A DNA stretch of 64,000 nucleotides from an uncultured Proteiniphilum sp. (GCA_927407015.1 CAKMJT010000026.1:25010-89009), one strand, 5' to 3'. Positions 17,543 to 26,224 are shown, counted from the first letter of the stretch. Translations and numbers: made by a program. Notes: generated by a model not told the origin, from the letters alone.

Positions 17543-18514
17543 GTGCACCTAAGCAACAAACCATATCGCGATTTTGCCGAGTTTCTTTCGGCGAAATTCC
17601 CGTTCAAAGTACAGAAAATATCTATTAATGCCGGCTTCACCTGCCCCAACCGTGACGGCAGCAAGGGGCGCGGCGGATGCACCTATTGCAATAACCAGAG
17701 CTTCAGCCCCGGATATGGGAAACCAACCAAGACCATTTCAGAAAAGTTGGCGGACGGTATTGACTTCTTCTCGCACAAGTATCCGGAAATGAAGTACCTG
17801 GCCTATTTTCAGTCTTATACCAACACCTATGACAGTCTGGCGTCTCTGACCGAAAAATATGAAGAGGCGCTGGCCTATCCCGGTGTGGTGGGGCTGATCG
17901 TGGGTACCCGCCCCGACTGCATGCCAGACGAGCTGCTCGATTATTTTGAAGCACTCAGCAAAAAAACGTTTGTGCTGCTGGAATATGGTGTGGAATCCAC
18001 CTTAAACAAAACCCTGGAACGGGTAAACCGGCAACATACCTATGAAGAGTCGGTAGAAATGATCTGTAAAACGGCGGAAAGGAAAATACCCGTAGGAGCA
18101 CATATGATCCTGGGGCTACCCGGGGAGACAGAGGAGGATATTTTACATCATGCCGACCAGCTCTCAGAATTACCACTGACCTCCCTTAAACTCCATCAGC
18201 TGCAGATTATCCGGTACACCGCCATGGCAAGGGAGTACAAGCTGTTACCGGAATCGTTCAACCTGTTCACGCTTGATGAATACATTGATCTCTGTGTGCG
18301 CTTTGCAGAGCGGCTTCACCCCGACATCTACATTGAGCGGTTCACCTCCCAATCGCCTGCAAAACTGCTTATCGCACCCGACTGGGGATTGAAAAATTAC
18401 GAAGTGAGGGAAAAAATCATCAAACGATTTCAGGAAAGAGACAGCTGTCAGGGAAAATTTTATCATCAGGAAAACGCTGATCAGTTAAAGCTGCACAAAA
18501 TCCGGATAGCATGA
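17543..18514 (+). CDS. TIGR01212-family radical SAM protein (YhcC-like)
   Basis: A radical S-adenosylmethionine enzyme of unknown substrate. The iron-sulfur motif lies in AGFTCPNRDGSKGRGGCTYC, spaced in the way typical of this family and not the plain CX3CX2C. Later motifs are QSYTNTYDSL, LEYGVESTLNKTLERVNR, HMILGLPGETEEDI and LKLHQLQIIRYT. The frame can be opened at TTG 17522, but that TTG lies within the promoter -7 element. GTG 17543 is the first usable start and gives 323 residues. A leader of only about 13 bases is implied. Confidence 0.85.
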   Translation: MHLSNKPYRDFAEFLSAKFPFKVQKISINAGFTCPNRDGSKGRGGCTYCNNQSFSPGYGKPTKTISEKLADGIDFFSHKYPEMKYLAYFQSYTNTYDSLASLTEKYEEALAYPGVVGLIVGTRPDCMPDELLDYFEALSKKTFVLLEYGVESTLNKTLERVNRQHTYEESVEMICKTAERKIPVGAHMILGLPGETEEDILHHADQLSELPLTSLKLHQLQIIRYTAMAREYKLLPESFNLFTLDEYIDLCVRFAERLHPDIYIERFTSQSPAKLLIAPDWGLKNYEVREKIIKRFQERDSCQGKFYHQENADQLKLHKIRIA

Positions 18515-18550
18515 GTTGGTTCATGAATTGGTTCGGTTAACCACACGCAA

Positions 18551-18601
18551 AATCACTACAAATAGTGATTGATATACAAAGAGGAAATGCCTTTCTTTGT
18601 A
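18551..18601 (+). promoter_or_regulatory. Two inverted repeats at the promoter of the receptor-hemN-hemG operon
   Basis: AATCACTA (18551-18558) and TAGTGATT (18563-18570) form a perfect 8-bp repeat with a 4-base loop. TACAAAGA (18575-18582) and TCTTTGTA (18594-18601) form a second with an 11-base spacer. A possible promoter TTG (18569-18571) - 20 bases - TTTCTTTG (18592-18599) overlaps both, so each repeat could be an operator, for example for an iron- or haem-responsive repressor. Confidence 0.5.
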
Positions 18602-18639
18602 CCCGGATAACACCACCTGACACTATCGGATAATATTTC

Positions 18640-20745
18640 ATGTATTCTGACCAATCAAACCATAAACCATCCTTTTTAATACACCTGTTGTGGGAGGGTT
18701 TACTACTGTTCTTTGTCCCGATCCCGGTAATGGCGAACGAGGCGGATACGCTTCGAAATGTCATACTCGACAGCATCGTTGTGTCGAGCATCAAGCTCCC
18801 CAGTGCCAGCTGGACGATGCCGGTAGCCTCCACCACGATCGATGCCCAAATGATGGAACGGCGACAAATGAACGAAATGAAAGATTTTACCGCATCGATT
18901 CCCAACTTCATCATGGTCGACCGCGACACACGTCTTACCTCATCGGTCTTTGTCCGTGGCGTAGGCTCACTGATCAATACACCGGGCGTGGCGATGTATG
19001 TGGATGGTGTTCCTCACTTCGAAAAATCATCGTTCGATATCAATCTCACAGAGATAGAGAAGGTGGAGTTTCTCCGCGGCCCTCAGGGTACGCTCTTTGG
19101 CCGCAATGCCATGGGGGGCATCATCCTGGTGCATACCACTTCCCCTTTCCGCCGTCAGGGAACAAAGCTGAGGTTATCCTACGGAAGCTTCAACGACAGA
19201 CGTATCACCGTGTCGCATCTGAAAAAGATCAATCAGGCTTTCGCTTATGGTATCACAGCCGATTACAATCATTCCGACGGATATATACACAACAACTACC
19301 ACAACAATGAGAATGCGGACAAGCTTAACGCAGCCTCACTGAACGGTCGGATGGAGTGGCGTCCGCGCACAAACCTGAGCCTCCGCCTGGTCAACGGATT
19401 TGAATATGTGAAGCAGGGTGCTTTTGCCTATGGTGACGTGAACGAGGAAACAAACGGGGTGGATTCTGTAAACATCAACCACGATAGTTACTACGATCGT
19501 AAGATTTATGACTCCGGCCTGCAGGTCGATTTTCATACCCCCTACTTCTGGTTTCGCGCACAGACATCCCTTCAGCTGCTGGATGATACCTATAACGTTG
19601 ACCAGGATGCCTCGCCACGCGATCTCTACTACGCCGTGCAGTCGGAAAAACAACGGCTGCTCTCCGAAGAGATCAACATAAAGAATGTTACTGCAGGAAG
19701 GTATGGCTGGAATTTCGGCCTCTTTGCCTTCAACCATGCCATCGACAGAAGCACCGATGTCTTTATCAGGATAGCCAACCCTACCTATCAGCTCGAAAAA
19801 AAATACGACGATGACAGCCGTGGGATTGCTTTTTATCATCAGTCGCAACTGCAGATTACCTCTCAACTGATACTCGAGGCAGGTATACGCTACGATATGG
19901 AACGGGCCCACTCCATACACACAGAAAACAAACTGACGGCCGACACGGTGGCGCTGCGCAATGAGTACGACTCACCGCTCACCTTTTCGCAATGGACACC
20001 CAAGATATCGCTCCAGTACCGTTTTAACCGGGACAATCAGCTCTACGCCACCTGGGCGAAAGGGTACAAAACGGGAGGATTCAACACGGTATTCGAAGAG
20101 GAGCAGGAGCGTACCTTCGGCCCGGAAAAGAGCTGGAATTATGAAATAGGTGGCAAAGCCGGCTTATGGGGACAAAGGCTCTTTGCTGAATTTGCCCTCT
20201 TTTACATCGACATGCAAAACCAGCAGGTGAAGCAGCTACTCGATATGCAGGGTGTAAAAATATTCAATGCGGGGAGCTCCGTCAGCAAAGGTATGGAGTT
20301 ATCGCTTCGGGCTTCACCTACGTCAGATCTCAATGTGAATATCTCTTACGGCTACACCCATGCCACATTCAGCAGTTATACATACAGCAGTGAAGCGGAT
20401 TACACGGGCAAATGCCTGCCATTTGTTCCCCGTCACACGTTATCTGCAGGTGCAGACTTCTCCGTACCCTTCACCTCTGCCCTCTCCGACCGTTTGCTGT
20501 TACAGGCCAACTACACCGGCATGGGAGAGATCTACTGGCACGAAAATAACCGGGTGAAACAACCTTTTTATGGCCTGCTGAACGCCAGCGCGGGAGTGGA
20601 AAAGGGAAAACTGAATCTCACGTTCTGGGCAAAGAATATTTTAAACAGCAAATACCTCGGATATTATTTCGAAGCTTCCGGACGCACGCTGGGGAAACCG
20701 GGAAAACCTTTCACCGCAGGCATCAGCCTGGGTTATTCATTATAA
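18640..20745 (+). CDS. TonB-dependent outer-membrane receptor (siderophore/porphyrin type)
   Basis: 701 residues: a signal peptide (hydrophobic LLWEGLLLFFVPIPVMA), a plug domain with SSVFVRGVGSLINTPGVAMY and VEFLRGPQGTLFGRNAMGG (about 144-162), and a 22-strand barrel ending in the terminal aromatic-type strand (FTAGISLGYSL). It lacks the N-terminal carboxypeptidase-regulatory domain of SusC proteins, so it belongs with iron/siderophore/vitamin receptors. YATWAKGYKTGGFNTVFEEE is typical of that group. Seven bases separate it from the permease gene. The ligand is not evident from the protein; the hemN and hemG neighbours suggest an iron chelate or a porphyrin. Confidence 0.87.
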   Translation: MYSDQSNHKPSFLIHLLWEGLLLFFVPIPVMANEADTLRNVILDSIVVSSIKLPSASWTMPVASTTIDAQMMERRQMNEMKDFTASIPNFIMVDRDTRLTSSVFVRGVGSLINTPGVAMYVDGVPHFEKSSFDINLTEIEKVEFLRGPQGTLFGRNAMGGIILVHTTSPFRRQGTKLRLSYGSFNDRRITVSHLKKINQAFAYGITADYNHSDGYIHNNYHNNENADKLNAASLNGRMEWRPRTNLSLRLVNGFEYVKQGAFAYGDVNEETNGVDSVNINHDSYYDRKIYDSGLQVDFHTPYFWFRAQTSLQLLDDTYNVDQDASPRDLYYAVQSEKQRLLSEEINIKNVTAGRYGWNFGLFAFNHAIDRSTDVFIRIANPTYQLEKKYDDDSRGIAFYHQSQLQITSQLILEAGIRYDMERAHSIHTENKLTADTVALRNEYDSPLTFSQWTPKISLQYRFNRDNQLYATWAKGYKTGGFNTVFEEEQERTFGPEKSWNYEIGGKAGLWGQRLFAEFALFYIDMQNQQVKQLLDMQGVKIFNAGSSVSKGMELSLRASPTSDLNVNISYGYTHATFSSYTYSSEADYTGKCLPFVPRHTLSAGADFSVPFTSALSDRLLLQANYTGMGEIYWHENNRVKQPFYGLLNASAGVEKGKLNLTFWAKNILNSKYLGYYFEASGRTLGKPGKPFTAGISLGYSL

Positions 20746-20751
20746 GCAGGG

Positions 20752-21966
20752 ATGAAACGATCAAACACAGTCAATCTCTTTACTTTTTTCACACTCTACA
20801 TCGCGCAATCTATCCCGATGAGTTTCTTTGCGACTGCGCTGCCGGTGCTGATGCGGCAGGGTGATTACTCCCTCTTCACCATCGCTCTGCTGAAACTGAT
20901 CAAACTGCCCTGGATCCTGAAATTCCTTTGGTCACCGCTTGTGGACAGCAGAACGGACTCTGTAAGAGATTACAAACGATGGATCTTCGGTGCGGAGATT
21001 GTGTACGCAGTCATCATTTTCGGGGTGGCCATGCTCAACATCGAAACCAGCTTCACCCTGATTTTTATCCTTATCCTGCTCGCTTTCGTCTCATCGGCCA
21101 CACAGGATATCGCCACCGATGCCATGGCTGCCCGCTCCTTCGAGCGTAAAAACAGCAGCCTGCTCAACAGCATGCAGTCGATGGGCTCATTTACCGGGAG
21201 TATGGTGGGCGGTGGGTTTCTGCTACTGCTTTTTCACCATATCGGATGGTCCCGCTTGCTGCCCTGGTTAGCCATCTTCGTGCTGGTTGCACTGATTCCC
21301 CTGGCAGTGAACAAAAAAATCACGCTCCAGAGACGACATAGCAGCCGAAAAGCTTCTCCCCGAGATATGTGGGTGTTCTTCACCCAAAGAAATATCTGGC
21401 GACAGATTCTGTTTCTCACTCTCTTCTACGCAGGATTGATCGGCCTCCTATCCTCCCTCAGCCCCTATCTGGTGGACAGGGGATACCAGATGAAGGAGAT
21501 CGGTGCCATGGTAGGCATCTTCGGTGTATCCACAGGCATCTTTTTCGCATTCTTAGCCGGAATCTTCATCCGTAAGGTGGGGAAGAAACGTTCCCGGAAA
21601 ATCATCTCTACCTTCATTCTCCTACCTTCAGCCTATTTTCTCTGGCTTACACTCAGCAACTCGCACAGTCATGTGCTGGTACTGATTGGAATCGCACTGG
21701 TGTGGGGTACCTATGGCATGGCCTCCACCATGATCAACACCTCGGCGATGGATATCGTACGTGAGGGACGTGAAGGGACCGATTTCACCCTTCAGATCGT
21801 GCTCACCCATCTCAGCGCTATGATCATCTCACTGGTAAGTGCCCGTGTGGGTGATCTGCTGGGTTATCAGGGATTGTTTGCCATGGAGTTGGCACTTGCG
21901 GTGATTTCGTTTATTTTTGTACTTCTTATCAAACCATTCCATGATGAGAAAATGGAAAATATTTGA
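20752..21966 (+). CDS. AmpG/RhtX-type MFS permease
   Basis: 404 residues with about twelve hydrophobic segments and an N-terminal pattern (LYIAQSIPMSFFATALPVLM, LLKLIKLPWILKFLWSPLVD) typical of the AmpG/acetyl-CoA transporter branch of the MFS. SSATQDIATDAMAARSF is the conserved loop motif. AmpG imports muropeptides, while the RhtX/FptX relatives import siderophores. Being between a TonB receptor and haem-synthesis genes favours import of an iron chelate or tetrapyrrole across the inner membrane. It lies 3 bases from hemN. Confidence 0.82.
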   Translation: MKRSNTVNLFTFFTLYIAQSIPMSFFATALPVLMRQGDYSLFTIALLKLIKLPWILKFLWSPLVDSRTDSVRDYKRWIFGAEIVYAVIIFGVAMLNIETSFTLIFILILLAFVSSATQDIATDAMAARSFERKNSSLLNSMQSMGSFTGSMVGGGFLLLLFHHIGWSRLLPWLAIFVLVALIPLAVNKKITLQRRHSSRKASPRDMWVFFTQRNIWRQILFLTLFYAGLIGLLSSLSPYLVDRGYQMKEIGAMVGIFGVSTGIFFAFLAGIFIRKVGKKRSRKIISTFILLPSAYFLWLTLSNSHSHVLVLIGIALVWGTYGMASTMINTSAMDIVREGREGTDFTLQIVLTHLSAMIISLVSARVGDLLGYQGLFAMELALAVISFIFVLLIKPFHDEKMENI

Positions 21967-21969
21967 ACT

Positions 21970-23334
21970 ATGGATCCACTGATTGCCAGATATAATGTCC
22001 CTGTACCCCGATACACCAGCTATCCGCCGGCTAATTTCTTTCGCGATGACTATGATGAAAACGATCTTGTCAGGGCAATTAAATTATCCAACCAACAGGA
22101 GCCCGCTCATCTTTCTTTTTATATCCATATCCCCTACTGCAACCGCATGTGTCACTATTGCGGCTGCAACGCCTATCCGCGGACCAGGAAGAGTAACGAC
22201 AGGGAGTATGTGAAGGCAGTGATACAGGAGATTGAGCTGGTGTGCGAAAAAATCGATAAAAACAGGAAGATAGCGCAAATACATTATGGCGGAGGTTCCC
22301 CTTCGTCCATCGATCCCAACTTTATTAGACAGATCAATGATGTGCTTTTCAGAAGGTTCCGTACGATAGATAATCCGGAGATCGCTATTGAGTGCCACGC
22401 AGGTTATATGCGGGAGCACGACTTCCAATTGCTGATCGACGCGGGCTTTAACCGAATGAGCCTCGGCATCCAGGACTTTAACCCGGAGGTGCTGAAAGCA
22501 TCAAACCGTCTCCCTACACTTTTGCCCATTGAGGATATCTTTTCCCTGCTGCGGGAAAAGAACGTCCGCATCAATCTCGACTTTATCTACGGGCTGACGA
22601 TGCAGACCGTGGAGAGCTTCACCGACACCATTGCTCAGGCGACCGACCTGGCACCCGACCGGCTGGTCACCTTTTCCTATGCCCATATGCCCCATCTTTT
22701 CCCACGACAAAAGCTGTTGGAACGTAAGGGACTTCCCTCCGAAGAGCTGAAGGACAACCTCTATCATGCGGCGCAGAAGCTGCTGCTGGATGGGGGATAC
22801 AAACAGATCGGGCTGGATCACTACGTAAAAGAGGAGGATGAGCTCTTCCGGGCACTGTGCAGCGGCACCCTTCACCGCAACTTCCAGGGATACTGCACCC
22901 GCCGCACCACGGGACAGGTCTATGCCTTCGGCGTCACCGCCATCAGTCAGCTGACAGGAGCCTACACCCAGAACACCAAAAGCATAGACGAGTATATCAA
23001 AACGATCCACAACGGCCATCTGCCGGTGAAGAAGGGATACACCCTGAACCGCGAGGAACAGGTGACGCGTGAGGTGATCACCACCCTGATGTGCAACGAG
23101 GAGATCCATTGGCAGGAGCTGGCAGAGCGGCTTCACCTTACCAGGGAGGAGGTGCAGGCGATGACTGCCTACTCGGAGGAACAGATGCGCCGGTTTGCCG
23201 ACGACGGCCTCATCCTCTTTGACAGCGAACAGATTGTGATGCGCGAGAAAGGGTCGCCCTACGTGCGCAACGTGGCGGCATCGCTCGATAAGCTGTTGAT
23301 TCATACCGATAAGACGTTTTCAAAACCCATATAA
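21970..23334 (+). CDS. hemN: Oxygen-independent coproporphyrinogen III oxidase
   Basis: Radical SAM enzyme that decarboxylates coproporphyrinogen III to protoporphyrinogen IX without oxygen. 454 residues, full length. It has the HemN-specific cluster motif with cysteines 57, 61, 64 and 66 (PYCNRMCHYCGCNA), followed by IHYGGGSPSSIDP, IECHAGYM, NRMSLGIQDFNPEV and NLDFIYGLTMQT. The fourth cysteine (CxC) separates true HemN from HemW. It is encoded between the permease (3-base gap) and the protoporphyrinogen oxidase (8-base gap), the next enzyme in the pathway. Confidence 0.95.
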   Translation: MDPLIARYNVPVPRYTSYPPANFFRDDYDENDLVRAIKLSNQQEPAHLSFYIHIPYCNRMCHYCGCNAYPRTRKSNDREYVKAVIQEIELVCEKIDKNRKIAQIHYGGGSPSSIDPNFIRQINDVLFRRFRTIDNPEIAIECHAGYMREHDFQLLIDAGFNRMSLGIQDFNPEVLKASNRLPTLLPIEDIFSLLREKNVRINLDFIYGLTMQTVESFTDTIAQATDLAPDRLVTFSYAHMPHLFPRQKLLERKGLPSEELKDNLYHAAQKLLLDGGYKQIGLDHYVKEEDELFRALCSGTLHRNFQGYCTRRTTGQVYAFGVTAISQLTGAYTQNTKSIDEYIKTIHNGHLPVKKGYTLNREEQVTREVITTLMCNEEIHWQELAERLHLTREEVQAMTAYSEEQMRRFADDGLILFDSEQIVMREKGSPYVRNVAASLDKLLIHTDKTFSKPI

Positions 23335-23342
23335 CCGAATTC

Positions 23343-24737
23343 ATGGAAAGAATAGAAAAAGATGTGGTCATCATCGGAGGTGGACTCACGGGAATGACCA
23401 CTGCCTTGCAACTGAAAAAGAAAGGCCTCACCGTCGCCCTCCTCGAGAAGAGCGACCGTACGGGGGGACAAATCGCCACCCACAGCGAACAGGGGTTTCT
23501 CTTTGAGTCGGGCCCCAATACCGGCTCCGGCGCATCGGAGGAGGTGATGGAACTCTACCATTCCCTCGACGGAAGGTGCGAGATCGAGTTTGCCACCAAG
23601 GAAGCGGAGAGCCGCTGGATCTGGAAGAAGGGAAAGTTTCACCCTCTCCCCGGCGGATTAATCGGCGGCATCACCACCCCTCTTTTCACCATGGGCGACA
23701 AGCTGCGGATCCTGGGAGAACCCTTCCGCCGCAGGGGGAGTGACCCGGATGAGACGGTGGCAGCGATGACGGTACGCCGCCTGGGAAAATCGTTCCTCGA
23801 CTATGCGGTGGACCCGTTCCTCTCCGGCGTCTATGCCGGTGACCCCTATACCCTGATCACCCGCCATGCACTGTCCAAGCTCTATAACCTGGAGCAGCAG
23901 TATGGCAGCTTCATTGGCGGCAGCATCCAAAAAGCGAGAGAGGCAATGAAGCAACCTGCCGGCAAAGCCAGGAAAGGTATCTTCTCTACCTACGGCGGCA
24001 TGGAACAACTCCCCCGGGCAATGAGCGCAACCATCGGCGGGGAGGATATCTTCCTCTCCCTCTCCGATGTAACTGTCGCTCCCGACAGGGAGACCGGTCA
24101 CTGGAACACCACCGCTACGCAACAGGACAGACAGCTCCTGTACCGTTCGCGCCACCTGGTGACCACCACCGGCGCATATCAACTGCCGGAGCTGCTCCCT
24201 TTTGTCGATGCCTCATCGATGAAACAGCTGACCAGCCTCCGCTACGCGCCGGTGGTTCAGGTAGCTGTCGGTGTAAAAAAGCTGGATGGGCTCCGCTTCA
24301 ACGCATTCGGGGGATTGATTCCCACAGCAGAAAAAGAAGATTTTCTGGGTATATTGTTTCCCTCCGCCTGCTTTACAGGTCGAAGCCCCGAAGAGGGAAT
24401 GCTCTTCTCCTTTTTCATGGGAGGAATTCGGAACAGCAGCTGCATGGATCTCTCCGACCGGGAGATCGAAGAGAGGGTGATCCGCTCATTCCACCGGTTG
24501 CTTCGCTTCCCGGCAGAGAAAGAGCCCGACCTGATCCGCATCTTCCGCCATCGATATGCGATTCCCCAGTATGAACGCTCCTCCGAAGAGCGGTTTCGCA
24601 CGGTATCATCGCTGGAGAAACAGTATTCCGGACTCCACATCGCCGGCAACCTGCGTGACGGCATCGGCATGGGGCACCGCATCATCCAGGGGTTCCGACT
24701 GGCAGAGGAGATCAATAAGGAGGATCAAACCCGCTAG
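23343..24737 (+). CDS. hemG: Protoporphyrinogen oxidase (FAD-dependent, HemY-type)
   Basis: Oxidises protoporphyrinogen IX to protoporphyrin IX. 464 residues. The N-terminus has a Rossmann FAD site (VVIIGGGLTGMTTALQLKKK, LLEKSDRTGGQIATH), and SGPNTGSG plus DPFLSGVYAGDPYTL are signatures of the PPOX family; the C-terminus has GLHIAGNLRDGIGMGHRI. Annotation often names this family hemG, though it is the HemY type and not the flavodoxin-like HemG. The gene is GC-rich. Its last five codons, including the TAG, lie in the first two units of a 15-bp tandem repeat. Confidence 0.9.
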   Translation: MERIEKDVVIIGGGLTGMTTALQLKKKGLTVALLEKSDRTGGQIATHSEQGFLFESGPNTGSGASEEVMELYHSLDGRCEIEFATKEAESRWIWKKGKFHPLPGGLIGGITTPLFTMGDKLRILGEPFRRRGSDPDETVAAMTVRRLGKSFLDYAVDPFLSGVYAGDPYTLITRHALSKLYNLEQQYGSFIGGSIQKAREAMKQPAGKARKGIFSTYGGMEQLPRAMSATIGGEDIFLSLSDVTVAPDRETGHWNTTATQQDRQLLYRSRHLVTTTGAYQLPELLPFVDASSMKQLTSLRYAPVVQVAVGVKKLDGLRFNAFGGLIPTAEKEDFLGILFPSACFTGRSPEEGMLFSFFMGGIRNSSCMDLSDREIEERVIRSFHRLLRFPAEKEPDLIRIFRHRYAIPQYERSSEERFRTVSSLEKQYSGLHIAGNLRDGIGMGHRIIQGFRLAEEINKEDQTR

Positions 24738-24990
24738 GATCAAACCCGGTAGGAGCAGTGCCGGAATTTCCAGTGCAGGTAAGAATAATGCCTCTTTGAT
24801 CAGAGCTGGTAGAATCAGAACGGGTAGGATCATTGTCGGTAGAATCAAAGCCGATAGAATCAGAACCGATAGGACAAGATCGAGGAGGATCAGAACAGGG
24901 AGAATCAAAACGGGGAGAATCAGAGCCGGTAAATCCAGCGTCGGTAGGTTCAGTACCGGCAGGATCAGAGCCGGTAGTTCCAGCTCCGGC
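24721..24990. repeat. 15-bp minisatellite, 18 units, between hemG and the lipoate ligase
   Basis: The sequence falls into 18 consecutive 15-base units without any length change, consensus AGRATCAGARCCGGT. Examples: units at 24811, 24856, 24886, 24916 and 24961. Units differ by several substitutions each, so the array is old or under relaxed constraint. The hemG stop (24735-24737) lies across the first two units, and the lplA stop (minus strand, 24965-24967) is in the 17th. As 15 is a multiple of 3, open frames run through it as pentapeptide repeats on both strands (RIRTG-like on +, LILPA-like on -). These look like by-products, not proteins. Confidence 0.9.
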
Positions 24991-25693
24991 AGGTATATTT
25001 ATCCTTCTGGAGCTGACCGATCGCTTCGAGTGCCTCTGCTGGCAGTTCCATTATTTCGCTCTCCCCATAGTAGAGGAGAAGCTGTGCTGCAAACATTTTC
25101 AGAAAAGCATTCATTCCCGGTGCATCTGTCCCTTTATCAACAAGATAACTGCGAATATTGGTCACTGGGCTGGGTATCGAGGCGGTCGCTTTCCTGACCG
25201 GGCTTTCGTTTTCGGCGGCCAGTGCCTGTTGCAACGCATCCAGATCGGTATCATACAACAGGGTGCCGTGGTGTAGTTCCCGGTACAGCGAGACATGAGA
25301 GGCGGTACCCGATATTTTGTAGCCCTCCAGCCAGAGGTCCTTTCTCCTGCCCACCTCCGCCGGCACGGAGAGTGCCCGAAGCACCGCCATCACCGGCTCC
25401 AGGAAGCGACCGCTCAGTGGTGCATCTGTCTTGTCCTGCAGCAGCGAATAGTTGAGGTTACCACGGTCGTGGTACACCGCTCCCCCACCCGATATCCTCC
25501 GTAGGATGCGGATATCATGTTCGATGCAATAATCCTGATTCACCTCATTCACCACCGCCTGGTTGGAGCCGATGATCACGCTGGGATCGTTGCGGTAAAG
25601 GAAAAAAAAGGATTTCCCCCTCCGGGTGAAGAGATATTCTTCAACTGCCAGGTTAAATGAGGGGACCGTGGAGGGGGAGATAACAATTTTCAT
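24965..25693 (-). CDS. Single-domain lipoate-protein ligase family protein
   Basis: Attaches lipoate (or octanoate) to lipoyl domains of 2-oxoacid dehydrogenases or GcvH. 242 residues, the LplA/LipB catalytic fold only, without the C-terminal accessory domain of E. coli LplA. Visible motifs: SFNLAVEEYLF, IIGSNQAVVNEV, RRISGGGAVYHDRGNLNYSL and Lys126 in GYKISGTASH, the catalytic lysine. A separate LplB-like partner or a self-sufficient short ligase are both possible. The last codons (CRSWNYRL and stop) are written in repeat units of the adjoining minisatellite, so the C-terminus may be an extension. Confidence 0.87.
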   Translation of the reverse strand: MKIVISPSTVPSFNLAVEEYLFTRRGKSFFFLYRNDPSVIIGSNQAVVNEVNQDYCIEHDIRILRRISGGGAVYHDRGNLNYSLLQDKTDAPLSGRFLEPVMAVLRALSVPAEVGRRKDLWLEGYKISGTASHVSLYRELHHGTLLYDTDLDALQQALAAENESPVRKATASIPSPVTNIRSYLVDKGTDAPGMNAFLKMFAAQLLLYYGESEIMELPAEALEAIGQLQKDKYTCRSWNYRL

Positions 25694-25698
25694 AGGTG

Positions 25699-25706
25699 CA
25701 AAATTA
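25699..25706 (-). promoter_or_regulatory. Candidate -7 element for the lipoate ligase gene
   Basis: TAATTTTG on the minus strand (CAAAATTA on +) matches TAnnTTTG and lies only 5 bases before the ATG at 25693. If active, the mRNA would be nearly leaderless. I see no good -33 box. Confidence 0.4.
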
Positions 25707-25956
25707 CAAATAATGTTCGGAATATTTTCCTGTGTAATTTATATCATCATTTGCGTATCCCCCAGATGATAATTCATCCAAAATGAGTTTAAAAGGATAA
25801 ACAACATCAGTTTTTAATGCTGATTTATCAATTATCATATTTTAAATATCATATTTGTTAGTCCGATCAATTGGGTTATCGATACATTCGTAAGTTGCTA
25901 ACTGTACAATTCAAAACAACAACTTCGTACACATCATTAAATTCAATAAATATACT

Positions 25957-26205
25957 ATGAAACAATCTCTTTTTACAGCATTTATGATCGTGGCATCGAT
26001 CTGTGCTCTTTTTGCACAGGATCTGAGAGAGCGTCTTTGTTCCTATGAGATTCTCACTCCCTTACATGAACCCAAACCACTCGTAGAGGGTTATGCCAGC
26101 GAACGGGTGACAGAAAAGCTGAACAAAGGCTTACAGTCAGCTTTGTCTGATCTCTTTCTTTGTAGTCCACAATGCATAATATATAAAGAACCTATAATTC
26201 ACTAA
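25957..26205 (+). pseudogene. N-terminal relic of a PL11 rhamnogalacturonan lyase gene
   Basis: 82 codons starting with a signal peptide (MKQSLFTAFMIVASICALFA). Residues about 21-58 match the start of the intact PL11 lyase encoded at 39046-40875: QDLRERLCSYEILTPLHEP against QDVRELLYNIEILEPNHAL, and SERVTEKLNKG against KERIEDRLNRG. The similarity stops abruptly after LNKG (about 26130), exactly where the beta-propeller domain should begin; the remaining 24 residues are unrelated. About 550 codons are missing. It lies just before the GH105 gene, so it was probably the first gene of that operon and was removed by deletion. Confidence 0.8.
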
Positions 26206-26224
26206 TTTACTCGTAAAGAAGAAA

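Noticed and set aside
22501..23304. 267-codon minus-strand frame under hemN
   Set aside because: Shadow of a GC-rich gene; no signal, domain or ribosome-binding site, while hemN on the + strand is certain.
24556..25276. Open frames on both strands through the minisatellite giving pentapeptide-repeat proteins (RIRTG-like, ESEPV-like, LILPA-like)
   Set aside because: A 15-bp unit yields periodic peptides in any open frame. These frames overlap hemG or the lipoate ligase, lack a start region and do not fit the A(D/N)Lxx pentapeptide-repeat family.
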